Assembly (NCBI GenBank): GCA_038062375.1
Contig: JBBTXG010000002.1
Location: 1-60,736, forward strand
Source: JBBTXG01 sp038062375
GTDB taxonomy: Bacteria > Patescibacteriota > Minisyncoccia > Minisyncoccales > UBA10102
Reading direction: 5' to 3'
DNA length: 60,736 nucleotides
Position 1 is the stretch's first letter; each line of letters opens with the position of its first letter. Of this stretch, positions 41,794 through 50,213 are shown in pieces. Below the pieces are notes generated by a model. That model was not told where the DNA came from and searched no databases. It was given only the letters and a program-made list of their open reading frames with translations. The translations under genes and the position numbers were made by a program.

Positions 41794-42953
41794 GGTATTT
41801 CATCTCTCCATTTGCATACCTCCTCCAATAACCTCTGAAGCATTGATGCCTCAATCGGTACCAAAGAGACCCCGGGCAAGCCCTTATCCATGAGCACGCG
41901 CTCTACAAACCAGTTTTTCAAATCAGGCGAAAAGCGTTGATCCTCCAAAGTAAGAGTGCCCGCCACATCCTTCACAAAACCTTCGATATGTTCAATGAAT
42001 ACTGCGGAATCAGAAATGGACTCCCCGTAGACATAGTGGTGCATCTCTCTCATTTCTTGTGTGCCTGCATTTTGCTCTCGATAGAATTTCAGCACATGGG
42101 GCAAAATTCTCCCTACCACTTCTCCGTGCGAAAGTGCACCATGCGGTTCCATCGCTGCAGACATCGTATGAACAACACCTGTTCTTGCGTTGGTGATCAC
42201 CAATCCTCCGATCGTTCCCGCGAGCATCATCTGCTCTCGCGACACGACATCTTCGGGATGTCCGAAAACTTTTGGAAGTGTGGTGAGAATAATTCTCATT
42301 CCCAAAAGTGCCAATGTTTTGGAATAGAGACTGCTTTGCGTATTCAGATACCCTTCGATGCAATGCACAAGAGCGTCCAACCCCGTAGCCCCAGTAATTC
42401 CTTTTGGCAGATTGACCGTGAGCAAAGGATCGACAAGAGCGAGCCAAGGACATACCATCTCTGACTTAATGGTGAACTTGCGCTTCTGCTTCTTATCAGA
42501 GAATACCGCGTACATCGTTACTTCGCTTCCCGTTCCTGCGGTCGTGGGCACTGCAAGGAGGGGAAGAGAAGGAAAAAGAATTTTCGCGGGGTCCAGAAAA
42601 TCTCCACACGTTCCTCCGTTCGCTGCAAGAAGCGCGATGTGCTTTCCGGTATCGAGCACACTTCCTCCTCCGACGGCAATCACCATGTCGCATCCGTGTT
42701 CTTTCAGCGCATCCCTTCCTTTTTCTGGAACAGAACAATCTGGTTCTGGAGTCACCTCATCAAATTGCACGTACTCCACGTTTGCATCTCTCAATAGAGA
42801 ATCGATCCTTTCGGCTAATCCCTGGGCCTCAAGAAATCCCTTGTAACTCACAAGGAGTGCCTTCTTCCCTCGCATGCGCGCCCTCTCCCCGAGTTGGTCA
42901 AACGCTCCAACTCCGAATATGACTTTCGTTCGTGTCCCTATCTCGTAGATCAT
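41790..42953 (-). CDS. Iron-containing alcohol dehydrogenase
   Basis: A 387-residue group III alcohol dehydrogenase. It has VIFGVGAFDQLGE, VIAVGGGSVLDTGK (NAD(P) site), PLLAVPTTAGTGSEVT, and the metal ligands in TGLDALVHCIEGY (Asp and His), VVHTMS and GALSHGE. In phosphonate and sulfonate pathways such enzymes reduce phosphonoacetaldehyde or sulfoacetaldehyde. Here it is first in a five-gene unit with a ThDP decarboxylase, so it probably reduces the aldehyde that the decarboxylase makes. It lies 30 bases after the GT4 gene. Confidence 0.92.
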   Translation of the reverse strand: MIYEIGTRTKVIFGVGAFDQLGERARMRGKKALLVSYKGFLEAQGLAERIDSLLRDANVEYVQFDEVTPEPDCSVPEKGRDALKEHGCDMVIAVGGGSVLDTGKHIALLAANGGTCGDFLDPAKILFPSLPLLAVPTTAGTGSEVTMYAVFSDKKQKRKFTIKSEMVCPWLALVDPLLTVNLPKGITGATGLDALVHCIEGYLNTQSSLYSKTLALLGMRIILTTLPKVFGHPEDVVSREQMMLAGTIGGLVITNARTGVVHTMSAAMEPHGALSHGEVVGRILPHVLKFYREQNAGTQEMREMHHYVYGESISDSAVFIEHIEGFVKDVAGTLTLEDQRFSPDLKNWFVERVLMDKGLPGVSLVPIEASMLQRLLEEVCKWRDEIP

Positions 42954-42983
42954 GCTCCACTATAAAAAACCTTTGAGAGTAAG

Positions 42984-44165
42984 TCAAACGATACGCTGCT
43001 CGAGTCGTTCAACAAAGCGTTTCATATCAAAATCTTTTGCCCTCAAGAACGCCCTTTCTTTCAACATCTTTGATGTATGTTCATTTTTCAAAAGTTCAAG
43101 GATTGCTTTTCCAAATAATTCCTCTTGGAGGGAAGGTTCCATTGCTCCGGTGAATTCGCTTGATCCTACCGGCACCAAAATTCCATATTCTCCATACTCC
43201 ACATCTCGAGCTTGCGCACGAAAGGAGCTCGAGGGCGCAAGAATCTCCCGAGGACCCGAGGTGCAATCAGTAGAAACAACGGGAAGACCGCACGCCATTG
43301 CTTCCACGATACTCATCGGGAATCCTTCCCATGAAGAACACAATACAAATACTTTCGCTTTCGCAAGAAATTTATAGGGATTTGTCTGCCAGCCCAAGAA
43401 ATGCACGAGTTCTGCTATCCCGAGTTCGTTGGCAAGTTCTTTCAGAATCTTTTCCCATTCCCCTTCTCCAAGAATTACAAGGTGTGTTCCGGGCAATCCT
43501 TCTTTCACTCTCAAAAATGCTTCGAGAAGATGCCACTGTGCTTTTTCTTTACTCAACCTACCCATCGTGATTACCACCGGATGAGAGAAGAGCTGCTCAA
43601 AACTTGGCTCGAGCGGTTCTCTCGAAAGTTGTTCGATTTTCTCAAGATCAATGGGGTTATACCAAACTTCAATCTTTTCTTTTGGAACGCCAAAATGCTT
43701 CTCCAGATCTTCGCCCGCAGCTCTTGAAACCACAATGACGCATGCTGCCTTATGGAACAAAAACCGAGCTATGAGCTTATAGAGAAATCCCCAGAAACCT
43801 TTTTTTGCTTGAGAGGGGAAAGAATCTACTCTCACCATTGGTCTTGTGTTGAGCAAGAGCGCAATCAACGCAGCAGCTCCTCCAAAGGTAATCACTCCAT
43901 CGGGGTGCTCTTCTTTTATAATCTTTCGAAATTTGAAAAATCGAGGAATCAGACGATAGAATCGCAGGAAAAAATTTCTCGAAAGTGGTTCATCGAGACT
44001 CAAAAGCCGCGCTTCATAAGGGTATGCAATTTTTTTCTCAAAAAGTACAATGAGAGACTCTACGGAATCTGCAAGATGAAGTGAAAGTTCAGAAACTAGA
44101 CGTTCTCCTCCTCCGTAAAAAAGTGTAGGGATAAAAAAGAGAATTTTTTTCTTTTGTTGGCTCAT
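42984..44165 (-). CDS. GT4-family glycosyltransferase
   Basis: About 393 residues with the PglA-like order ILFFIPTLFYGGGERLVSELSLHLA, VITFGGAAALIALLL, VVSRAAGEDLEKHFGVPKEKIEVWYNPID, VVITMGRLSKEKAQWHLLEAF and FVLCSSWEGFPMSIVEAMACGLPVVSTDCTSGPREIL, containing the E-x7-E donor motif. Such enzymes often transfer GalNAc or related HexNAc. A perfect 8-bp inverted repeat CTCGAGCT/AGCTCGAG lies in its 3' part (about 43207-43234). The start at 44165 overlaps the TagB-like stop by four bases; 22 upstream residues are rejected. Confidence 0.92.
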   Translation of the reverse strand: MSQQKKKILFFIPTLFYGGGERLVSELSLHLADSVESLIVLFEKKIAYPYEARLLSLDEPLSRNFFLRFYRLIPRFFKFRKIIKEEHPDGVITFGGAAALIALLLNTRPMVRVDSFPSQAKKGFWGFLYKLIARFLFHKAACVIVVSRAAGEDLEKHFGVPKEKIEVWYNPIDLEKIEQLSREPLEPSFEQLFSHPVVITMGRLSKEKAQWHLLEAFLRVKEGLPGTHLVILGEGEWEKILKELANELGIAELVHFLGWQTNPYKFLAKAKVFVLCSSWEGFPMSIVEAMACGLPVVSTDCTSGPREILAPSSSFRAQARDVEYGEYGILVPVGSSEFTGAMEPSLQEELFGKAILELLKNEHTSKMLKERAFLRAKDFDMKRFVERLEQRIV

Positions 44166-45409
44166 GAAGGTGAACTCAAAAGAAAGGAGAATACGCGCTT
44201 GGCCGCGTTCCCATCTTGATGCACGAAACAAAGATCTCTCTGACGTTTCCTTGCTTCTTTGAAATGATCTTCTCTTTTCAACGTCTCTTCTAAAATCTTG
44301 AGAAAATCTTCAAACGTATACGCCTTTGGGCCTGGAGTAAACTCATCGTAGTCAAAATAGAGTTCTCTGTCCTTGGTAACATATTTTTCCAAATCGTATG
44401 CAAAAAATATCTCTGGCCGATCCAACAAAAGAAAATCGACGAAAATGGACGAGTAGTCAGTAACCAGAACGTCGGCGAGTTTGAGCAAAGGGTAGGAATC
44501 CGTCACTGGCAAAACGAATATGATATGGGAATACTCTCCTTGTGGTATTGAGATTCGAGTAAAGGGATGAACTTTTACCACGAAAAATGCGTGGGACCTC
44601 TCGAGCAATCCATTGAGCATTTCGAGCTTCTCCCTCTCTTCTAAAAACGACTGATCGCCCGTATCTCGAAAAGTGGGTGCATAGAGTACTACTTTTGAAC
44701 CTTTTTGTTTTAATTCCTGAATCTTTTCATGCGCATGCAGATCAACGCCAACTTCAGCTCCCGGAATCTCGCGCATCAATACATCAGTCCTTGGACACCC
44801 TACCTGGATAATTCTTTCCTCGGGAATGTCAAATGCAGACCGAAAAATTCCGGTATAGAGAGGAGAAGGACTTGCTACATAATCTGGCTTGACAAAGCGC
44901 CAAGGAAAAAGAAAGCGCATTGCCAATTTAAGAATTCCTTGAGAAGCAAAAAGGAGAACTTCGCTTGACTCTCCTTTTTTCACATCCTGCTCCATCTTTT
45001 TGATCGGAAGCGCATGGAACAAATTGATGATCTTTGCCCCTCCCGATAACCAATAGCTGATCACTTCAACAGAGGTATCCGTGATAAAATACTTTGCTCT
45101 CAAAAGGTACCAGATTCCTTGAAAAGATTTCCCTTGCACTGCAAGGCATCCTTTTCCCCGAAGCTCGTCTCCAAGCTCTTCATTCCGCGAAATCCATATT
45201 GCCTTGATACCAGAATCTTTTGCGTTATTTTGGATATGCAAAAAGAGATACTTGCCATTCCCCTCAAACTTCCTCGGATGCCCAAACACCCAAATCTTCT
45301 CCTCTCGCGGCACAAGGTAAGAAAAAAATCGAATGAGAAATAAAAAGGGGTGTACAAGAAGACAAAAAAGATACCGTCTTATTTTCTCCCCATTCATGTT
45401 TATCTTCAT
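44162..45409 (-). CDS. CDP-glycerol glycerophosphotransferase-like protein (TagB/TagF family)
   Basis: A 415-residue membrane-associated GT-B enzyme. An N-terminal hydrophobic segment (residues about 12-33) precedes WVFGHPRKFEGNGKYLF, FITDTSVEVISYWLSGGAKIINLFHALPIKKM (first catalytic-site His in FHALPIK), VLYAPTFRDTG, VVKVHPF (second His) and ADVLVTDYSSIFVDFLLLDRPEIFFAYDLEKY, the full TagF motif set. It would transfer a polyol phosphate from a CDP-activated donor to a glycan or lipid carrier, as in teichoic acids. No CDP-glycerol synthetase is in the window. First gene of the 45-38 kb operon. Confidence 0.92.
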   Translation of the reverse strand: MKINMNGEKIRRYLFCLLVHPFLFLIRFFSYLVPREEKIWVFGHPRKFEGNGKYLFLHIQNNAKDSGIKAIWISRNEELGDELRGKGCLAVQGKSFQGIWYLLRAKYFITDTSVEVISYWLSGGAKIINLFHALPIKKMEQDVKKGESSEVLLFASQGILKLAMRFLFPWRFVKPDYVASPSPLYTGIFRSAFDIPEERIIQVGCPRTDVLMREIPGAEVGVDLHAHEKIQELKQKGSKVVLYAPTFRDTGDQSFLEEREKLEMLNGLLERSHAFFVVKVHPFTRISIPQGEYSHIIFVLPVTDSYPLLKLADVLVTDYSSIFVDFLLLDRPEIFFAYDLEKYVTKDRELYFDYDEFTPGPKAYTFEDFLKILEETLKREDHFKEARKRQRDLCFVHQDGNAAKRVFSFLLSSPS

Positions 45410-45496
45410 AATATCTCAAACATAGCATTTTCTACCCTAGGGGAGAACTCTCTCAAAGTCAAATTCTCAACGAGTAACTACTTCCTGGGGTCATCT

Positions 45497-45632
45497 GCTC
45501 GGAATATAATCTGAAGGACTACCCGCAGCGAATTTGCATGGTTCCCGAGGACTGTCGAGGGAAAATTCGCGAGGAACTAAGCTTGCGCCTCGCTGGAGGC
45601 GCAGAGCGCGTCCTTCAGATTATATTCCGAGC
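45497..45632 (+). ncRNA. 136-nt structured element closed by a perfect 23-bp stem
   Basis: Arms 45497-45519 and 45610-45632 are perfect reverse complements (23 bp, starting GCTCGGAATATAATC). Inside are two hairpins: GCGAATT...TTCCC with GGGAA...AATTCGC (about 45527-45571) and GCGCCTC-GCTG-GAGGCGC (45585-45602). The plus-strand transcript would end in TTTTT right after the closing stem, as a self-terminating RNA; the minus strand has no U-tract. It could be a small RNA, a mobile miniature element with 23-bp terminal repeats (no target duplication seen), or a transcript-end structure. No known RNA family was recognised. Confidence 0.5.
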
Positions 45633-45670
45633 TTTTTGCAGGGGGGCCAGTGAGGAGTTGCCTCAACGAA

Positions 45671-45716
45671 ACCAAAAACCGCCCCGAGTTTATCGAAGGA
45701 CGGTTTTTGGTTTTTC
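45671..45716. terminator. Bidirectional-looking terminator containing a REP-like loop
   Basis: ACCAAAAACCG (45671-45681) and CGGTTTTTGGT (45701-45711) form an 11-bp stem, followed on the plus strand by TTTTCCC and on the minus strand by TTTCGTTG. On the minus strand it lies 45-90 bases past the surface-protein stop and probably ends that transcript. Its loop is the REP-like copy at 45682-45700. Confidence 0.7.
45682..45700. repeat. Second REP-like repeat copy
   Basis: CCCCGAGTTTATCGAAGGA matches the dispersed repeat form CCCTGAGTTTATCGAAGGG with two or three changes. It forms the loop of a terminator hairpin. Confidence 0.55.
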
Positions 45717-45760
45717 CCTCACGACCCCCCACAAGAAGGTATGAGGATTCAGTTCAAGCG

Positions 45761-48700
45761 TTAGCTCGGATTCACGAGAGAACCAGCAAAGATGTCTCCA
45801 CGGAAGATAATATTTGGATACTCGTATTCACCGATTGCGTCGATGCCCCATTCAAGTTTGTCTGCAGCAAGATTATCATCGAGCCATAGCTGTATGGCGT
45901 CCCCGTTATCCTCCAGTTCCAGAGTGTCTGAATAGACATAGAGTTTCTTGGTTTGACCCGCAGGTATCGTGAAGCTGTCGGTAGTGAAGTCAAATGTTAC
46001 AGAAGTGCTTGATTGTTCAGAACCAGCTGAACCTGCAGCAGTCGCGTCAAGCGTGGTTCCATCTTGATCCTTGAGCGTGAACACTTCAAGGTTTCCATCA
46101 GAATCGTTAATGCTCTGGGAGAGACTCACGGTGAGCAGGCTCGTGCTGTTAAAGGTTACATCCTCTCCTGCTGCGGCTTTCACGTCAAAGATTGCAAGCA
46201 AGCTATTCGAGCTTTCCACAAGATTTCCTTGTGGCGATGCGGAGTTCACGCTAAAGTATGGTCTGCTCTTAAAGAATGTGTGAGCCTTTCCGTCTCGATC
46301 TGTCGCATCGTTCACCGCACTTCCCGAAGCCTTTCCCGTAGTATTTGCCTTGTTAAGCTTCACTTGCACGGTAATGTCGTTGTCTGCAGCAGCAGTCGTG
46401 GTGTCATACAAGTCACCTTTCACCGTAATCTTCTTGTTGCTATTTCCAGGAACTACCAGCGTGCCATCAGTAAACGGGATGTTGAAGTCGTCAGGATCAG
46501 TGGAAGATCCTTTTCCTCCAGGAGCTGTTCCGAGCAAGGTCGCGCCATCATAGAACTTGTAGGTAGCAACCTTATAGCCTCCCGTAACGTCAATGTCCAT
46601 GTCATCGAGATCAAGACTCTCCACTGCGTTGGCTGCCAATCTGAATACTGCCAGTGTTACGTCTTTTCCATTCGCAAGTACCAAATCTGCACTTGGAGTG
46701 GAAGCATCCAAAGAAGTTGTCAACGTACCCGCAGAAGCTACAGTCATTGCCTGACCGCTCCCGGTAAATGTTGCCGTAATAGAGTTTCCGGTATCAGCTC
46801 CAGTTACCGTAGCAGCGCTGATTTTTAGTGTATGCGTTCCGCTCGTGGCTCCTGTCACCAGATCAGCAATAACCGCCACTGCTGTGCTTGTTTCTTTCTT
46901 TACCGTAATAGTCTGCGTTAACGTATAGGCAAGCGTATCTGCCGTGTTTGCAGCTGTCTCGTCGAACTGCGCAGCGTTTCCTATGCGCGTTTCGTAGGCA
47001 TCCCCTCTGGAGCTGTTCGCTGAAGTCAAATCAACCCATAGTTCGGTATTGTCTACGTCTTGAGCATCAGCTCCGCTTGCAGTGGTATTGGTAACGGTCA
47101 AGGAAGTTACGTGTACAGCTTCGCCTGAAGCGCTTGCATTAAGAGCAACGGTTGCGAAGACAAGGTCTTGAATCCCTGCGGCAATGCTTTTTGCAGCAGG
47201 TTCCGTAAGTGTTTCTGCCTTCAACGCTCCAGCTTTCACGGTAAGAGTATTCGCGTTCACTTCGGTGTTCGCAGGAGTCGGGGTGATTGAATTGTTGGAC
47301 GTCATCCCTGTTGCGGTGATATCAGTTGCATCCGCATCAGCAATACCAACTCGAATGGTATCGCTCGCCGATGTTGCAGTCGCGATGTTTGCTGTTACCG
47401 TAATAGGATTCGTTCCGATGGGAAGAATAATCGTGTCAGTGAATGTTACCGAACCCTCGTATGCGGTGCTGTTTGCTCCTGTCACATCAGTCGTGCTCAG
47501 ATCTGCCGGACCAGCAAGCAATTTCCCGTCTTTGTCTAACACTTTGACGCTTGTTACTTCAGTCTCTACCATGGTGCCCAAGTCGAAAGAAAACTTCAAA
47601 GAAGTAATCTTGATGGATTCACCCTGCACAAGGAAGTCAAAGACTCCGAGTTTTTGGCTGTTTGCTTGAGCAATATTTCCTGTCGCGGGGGTAGAGGTAG
47701 CCTTCGAAGTTGCTAAAGAGCCATTGTTGATTGTCTGATTCGCATTCGCCAATCCATCATTGCTGTTGGTCCAGTCTGAAGCATCATTTCCGTCTGGAGT
47801 AATGTAGAATCCATAGGTATTGCCTTTCACGGACATGAGCACATCGCTTCCATCCATGAGATCAGCATTCACCGTAAGACTCACTCCGCTGATTATATCA
47901 AGTTGCACTCTGAAGCGACGTGTCTCTCCTTTATCAACAACGATATTCAATCCGCTCCATGATGCTTTTCCATCCGACGTCCACTGGCTGGTGCCCAAGG
48001 ACACATTTTTGCTTACATCAAACAACTCGATATTGCTCGTGTCTGACAAGGAAGCTGAACCTGACTCTGCGATCGTAATCTGCTCGATTGTTGCGGCCTC
48101 CGTAGACCCAACCACTACCTTGAAGGTATTCACGATCACATCCTTGTCGCCAACATCAGGTGTAGAGTCTGTCAGTGCTCCATCCTCCATTACTTCTACC
48201 GTGCCAATGGCAAGAGCAACTGTAGTAAACGCATTCCCTTTAACAGGGAAGGTACCGCTTACCGTAGCTGATCCTGCTGATATGTCAGCAGCGGAATTAA
48301 TACCAAGCGCTACTGTCTTTCCGCCAGCAGTGCCATTCAGAATACCAGCTCGAATGTAGAATGCTTTACTTGTATTAGCGGCAATCTTCAATGCAGGCGA
48401 GAAAGTCAGCTGTGCTTTATTATCAGTACTCAACGTGCCAATGGAACCAATTTTTACTCCATTTTCGTCGAGAATTTTAATGTTCTCGATATCGGCGTTC
48501 GCAGTCAATCCATACCTTGTCACCCAAACGGTGCTCACCGATACATCCTGCATCCCCGCTGTAAGCCAGAATTTGGTCATATTGGCATTTCCCTCATCAG
48601 CAATGGTGGCAGAAGCTGGAGTATCAGAACCCAAAGTCACTTGCAAGGTATTTCCAGACACTGGAGGAACTTCAGGCGGTGCGGGAGGTGTTGTCGGCGT

Positions 48701-49219
48701 TGGACCTGGGGCAGGTGTTGGTGTCGGAGCAGCAGCAAGCCAACCATTCAACTTTGTCCTTGTGGAAGGACCGACAAATCCTGTACCCATTGACAAACCC
48801 ACTGGTACCAATATGTCGCTCGCATATTTCTCCTGGAACTTCATTACAGCAACTCTTGTTAAGGGACCAAAGTACTGGCTCTCGTTTCCTGGGGAACCAG
48901 CGCCCGAAGAAGCAACCTGCGTCATTGAATCAGAGTTTAAGACCATCTGGAGATACTTTACGTCAGATCCACTCGCTCCCTGCACGAGGTTCTTGGTGAA
49001 CGTGAAACCTGCTGGAATCCCAGCAATCCCTCCTCCTGGGCCACCCTGCAATACGTTCAACTGGGTCTGCAACTGCGCGATTGTCGCTAAAAGCTGCTGA
49101 ATCTGCGCTTGCAACTCTCCAGCAGTTTGCGCCTGTGCTGCGCCTGAAGGCACAACAACGCTCACTGCAACAATTGCAGCCATCGCGCTGAAAACAGTCT
49201 TTTTTACGAAATTACTCAT
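45761..49219 (-). CDS. Large secreted surface-layer-like protein with peptidoglycan-binding-like module
   Basis: A 1152-residue exported protein. The signal peptide (1-30, ending GAAQAQT) is followed by a Gln/Leu-rich coiled coil (33-58), a peptidoglycan-binding-like module (about 72-160: LVQGASGSDVKYLQMVL, YFGPLTRVAVMKFQEKYASDILVPVG, GTGFVGPSTRTKLNGW), a Pro/Thr linker (164-187) and about 950 residues of Thr/Ala/Asp-rich beta-type repeats. No sortase or membrane anchor is seen. The wall module occurs again in the metallopeptidase at 6308-8098. It is probably the main surface protein. The leader of about 130 nt with hairpins and the neighbouring sigma factor suggest special regulation. Confidence 0.85.
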   Translation of the reverse strand: MSNFVKKTVFSAMAAIVAVSVVVPSGAAQAQTAGELQAQIQQLLATIAQLQTQLNVLQGGPGGGIAGIPAGFTFTKNLVQGASGSDVKYLQMVLNSDSMTQVASSGAGSPGNESQYFGPLTRVAVMKFQEKYASDILVPVGLSMGTGFVGPSTRTKLNGWLAAAPTPTPAPGPTPTTPPAPPEVPPVSGNTLQVTLGSDTPASATIADEGNANMTKFWLTAGMQDVSVSTVWVTRYGLTANADIENIKILDENGVKIGSIGTLSTDNKAQLTFSPALKIAANTSKAFYIRAGILNGTAGGKTVALGINSAADISAGSATVSGTFPVKGNAFTTVALAIGTVEVMEDGALTDSTPDVGDKDVIVNTFKVVVGSTEAATIEQITIAESGSASLSDTSNIELFDVSKNVSLGTSQWTSDGKASWSGLNIVVDKGETRRFRVQLDIISGVSLTVNADLMDGSDVLMSVKGNTYGFYITPDGNDASDWTNSNDGLANANQTINNGSLATSKATSTPATGNIAQANSQKLGVFDFLVQGESIKITSLKFSFDLGTMVETEVTSVKVLDKDGKLLAGPADLSTTDVTGANSTAYEGSVTFTDTIILPIGTNPITVTANIATATSASDTIRVGIADADATDITATGMTSNNSITPTPANTEVNANTLTVKAGALKAETLTEPAAKSIAAGIQDLVFATVALNASASGEAVHVTSLTVTNTTASGADAQDVDNTELWVDLTSANSSRGDAYETRIGNAAQFDETAANTADTLAYTLTQTITVKKETSTAVAVIADLVTGATSGTHTLKISAATVTGADTGNSITATFTGSGQAMTVASAGTLTTSLDASTPSADLVLANGKDVTLAVFRLAANAVESLDLDDMDIDVTGGYKVATYKFYDGATLLGTAPGGKGSSTDPDDFNIPFTDGTLVVPGNSNKKITVKGDLYDTTTAAADNDITVQVKLNKANTTGKASGSAVNDATDRDGKAHTFFKSRPYFSVNSASPQGNLVESSNSLLAIFDVKAAAGEDVTFNSTSLLTVSLSQSINDSDGNLEVFTLKDQDGTTLDATAAGSAGSEQSSTSVTFDFTTDSFTIPAGQTKKLYVYSDTLELEDNGDAIQLWLDDNLAADKLEWGIDAIGEYEYPNIIFRGDIFAGSLVNPS

Positions 49220-49362
49220 CTTTTAGTTTTTTAGTTTTGTTGGTTTGTTATTCTACGACCTATCTCTGAAGGATCGAGAATTACTCGATCCTTTCGAACG
49301 TTTCGACCTTTTCTCAATTTGCCAATCCCAAAAAGGGATTTGCTTTCTATAAATAAATTATA
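49220..49362 (-). promoter_or_regulatory. Long structured leader and TATAAT box of the surface-protein gene
   Basis: On the minus strand TATAAT (49357-49362) precedes a leader of about 130 nt with two hairpins: AATCCC/GGGATT (49324-49340) and a perfect 10-bp stem AAGGATCGAG/CTCGATCCTT (49269-49293). The last 45 bases are A-rich and unstructured (AACAAACCAACAAAACTAAA). No -35 box fits well. Stable leaders of this kind often protect mRNAs of very abundant surface proteins; that role is inferred. Confidence 0.5.
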
Positions 49363-49369
49363 TGCTTTG

Positions 49370-50155
49370 CTATTCAAGGTTTTCTAATGCCCACACCTTT
49401 TCCAATGCTCCTTGGTAATCCCCTCTCTCATAGAGCGCTTTCGCCTCTTGGAAAAGTATCTCTTGCTTTTCTGTCAATGAACGAATTCCCAACTCTCCAA
49501 ATTCTCTTTCCAGTAAACTTCTCATAACATCCTCGAGCTCATCTTCTGCTTCTTCTCCGATTGTTGTCCCCAAAACCTTTTCTATTTCAGCTTTTTCCCT
49601 TTGGAACTGAACGAGCTCTTTTACTACCCGTAAAGTCTTCTCTGGCTTTTTTTCTACAATCTGTCCTATGCTCTTTGATACCCCAGAAACATTTTCTTTA
49701 AACTCTTGAATCGCAGAGGAGAGATTTTTTATATCTCCGCCCTCTCGATCTCCAGCAATTCTTTTCAAGTCTTCAAGGCGCCTCTGGACAATCGCGAGTT
49801 GCAAGAAAGGCTTTTCTTCTTCTGGGGAAAAAGTAAAAAGGATGCGTTCAGCTGCCGTTCTCACCGGATACAATGCATCTCCTGGTAAGCTCTTGATCAC
49901 GATGTGCCATGCTATTATCCCCGAGATCAAAAGAGCAAAACAAGACAACACAAAAGATGGCTTCTGTAGATAATATCGTAGCCAAGAAACAAGGTCAAGT
50001 ATCCGAGAAAACCTCGTTTTTCCCCAACCAAAAGAGGGCACAGCTCTTTCTCTTCTGAAAAGCCTATTTTTCGTCAACACAACCCATTCTTCTCTGGGTC
50101 TAATTGTTTTCAGAAGGGAAATTTTTTCGTGAAGTTCTTTATCGTCCATATCCAT
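49370..50155 (-). CDS. Single-pass membrane protein, putative sigma-factor regulator (DUF5667-like)
   Basis: A 261-residue protein: a cytoplasmic N-terminus (1-65), one membrane helix (about 66-88, FVLSCFALLISGIIAWHIVI), then an extracytoplasmic helical part beginning SLPGDALYPVRTAAERILFTFSPEEEKPFLQLAIVQRRLEDLKRI, the pattern of the DUF5667-type domain. It lies 58 bases after the ECF sigma gene in the same orientation, the usual place of an anti-sigma factor. No zinc anti-sigma motif is seen. Direct control of the sigma factor is inferred from position. Confidence 0.7.
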   Translation of the reverse strand: MDMDDKELHEKISLLKTIRPREEWVVLTKNRLFRRERAVPSFGWGKTRFSRILDLVSWLRYYLQKPSFVLSCFALLISGIIAWHIVIKSLPGDALYPVRTAAERILFTFSPEEEKPFLQLAIVQRRLEDLKRIAGDREGGDIKNLSSAIQEFKENVSGVSKSIGQIVEKKPEKTLRVVKELVQFQREKAEIEKVLGTTIGEEAEDELEDVMRSLLEREFGELGIRSLTEKQEILFQEAKALYERGDYQGALEKVWALENLE

Positions 50156-50213
50156 GGGAGTGGAACGTTATCAACATCCCTTATATTATTATGTCGAAAA
50201 AACGTGGGTTTTG

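Larger units (their letters stand above)
45410..45760. other. Intergenic region with structured element, REP-like copy and terminator
   Basis: This 351-base gap has no credible gene. It holds a 136-nt inverted-repeat element (45497-45632), a GC-rich stretch, and a terminator hairpin containing a REP-like sequence (45671-45716). Upstream of the TagB-like gene a palindrome CCCTAGGG lies within 45435-45445, and a possible weak minus-strand promoter (TTGAGA, 16 bases, TAGAAA). Confidence 0.6.

Noticed and set aside
43200..43240. Possible REP-like copy in a GT4 gene (CGAGCTTGCGCACGAAAGG)
   Set aside because: It is too divergent from the repeat, and the encoded residues fall in a loop that is normally present in this GT4 type; only an 8-bp inverted repeat is certain.
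45497..45632. Retron-type ncRNA or integron attC for the long inverted-repeat element
   Set aside because: No reverse transcriptase or integrase gene is nearby and the attC core sites are missing; the structure alone is not enough.
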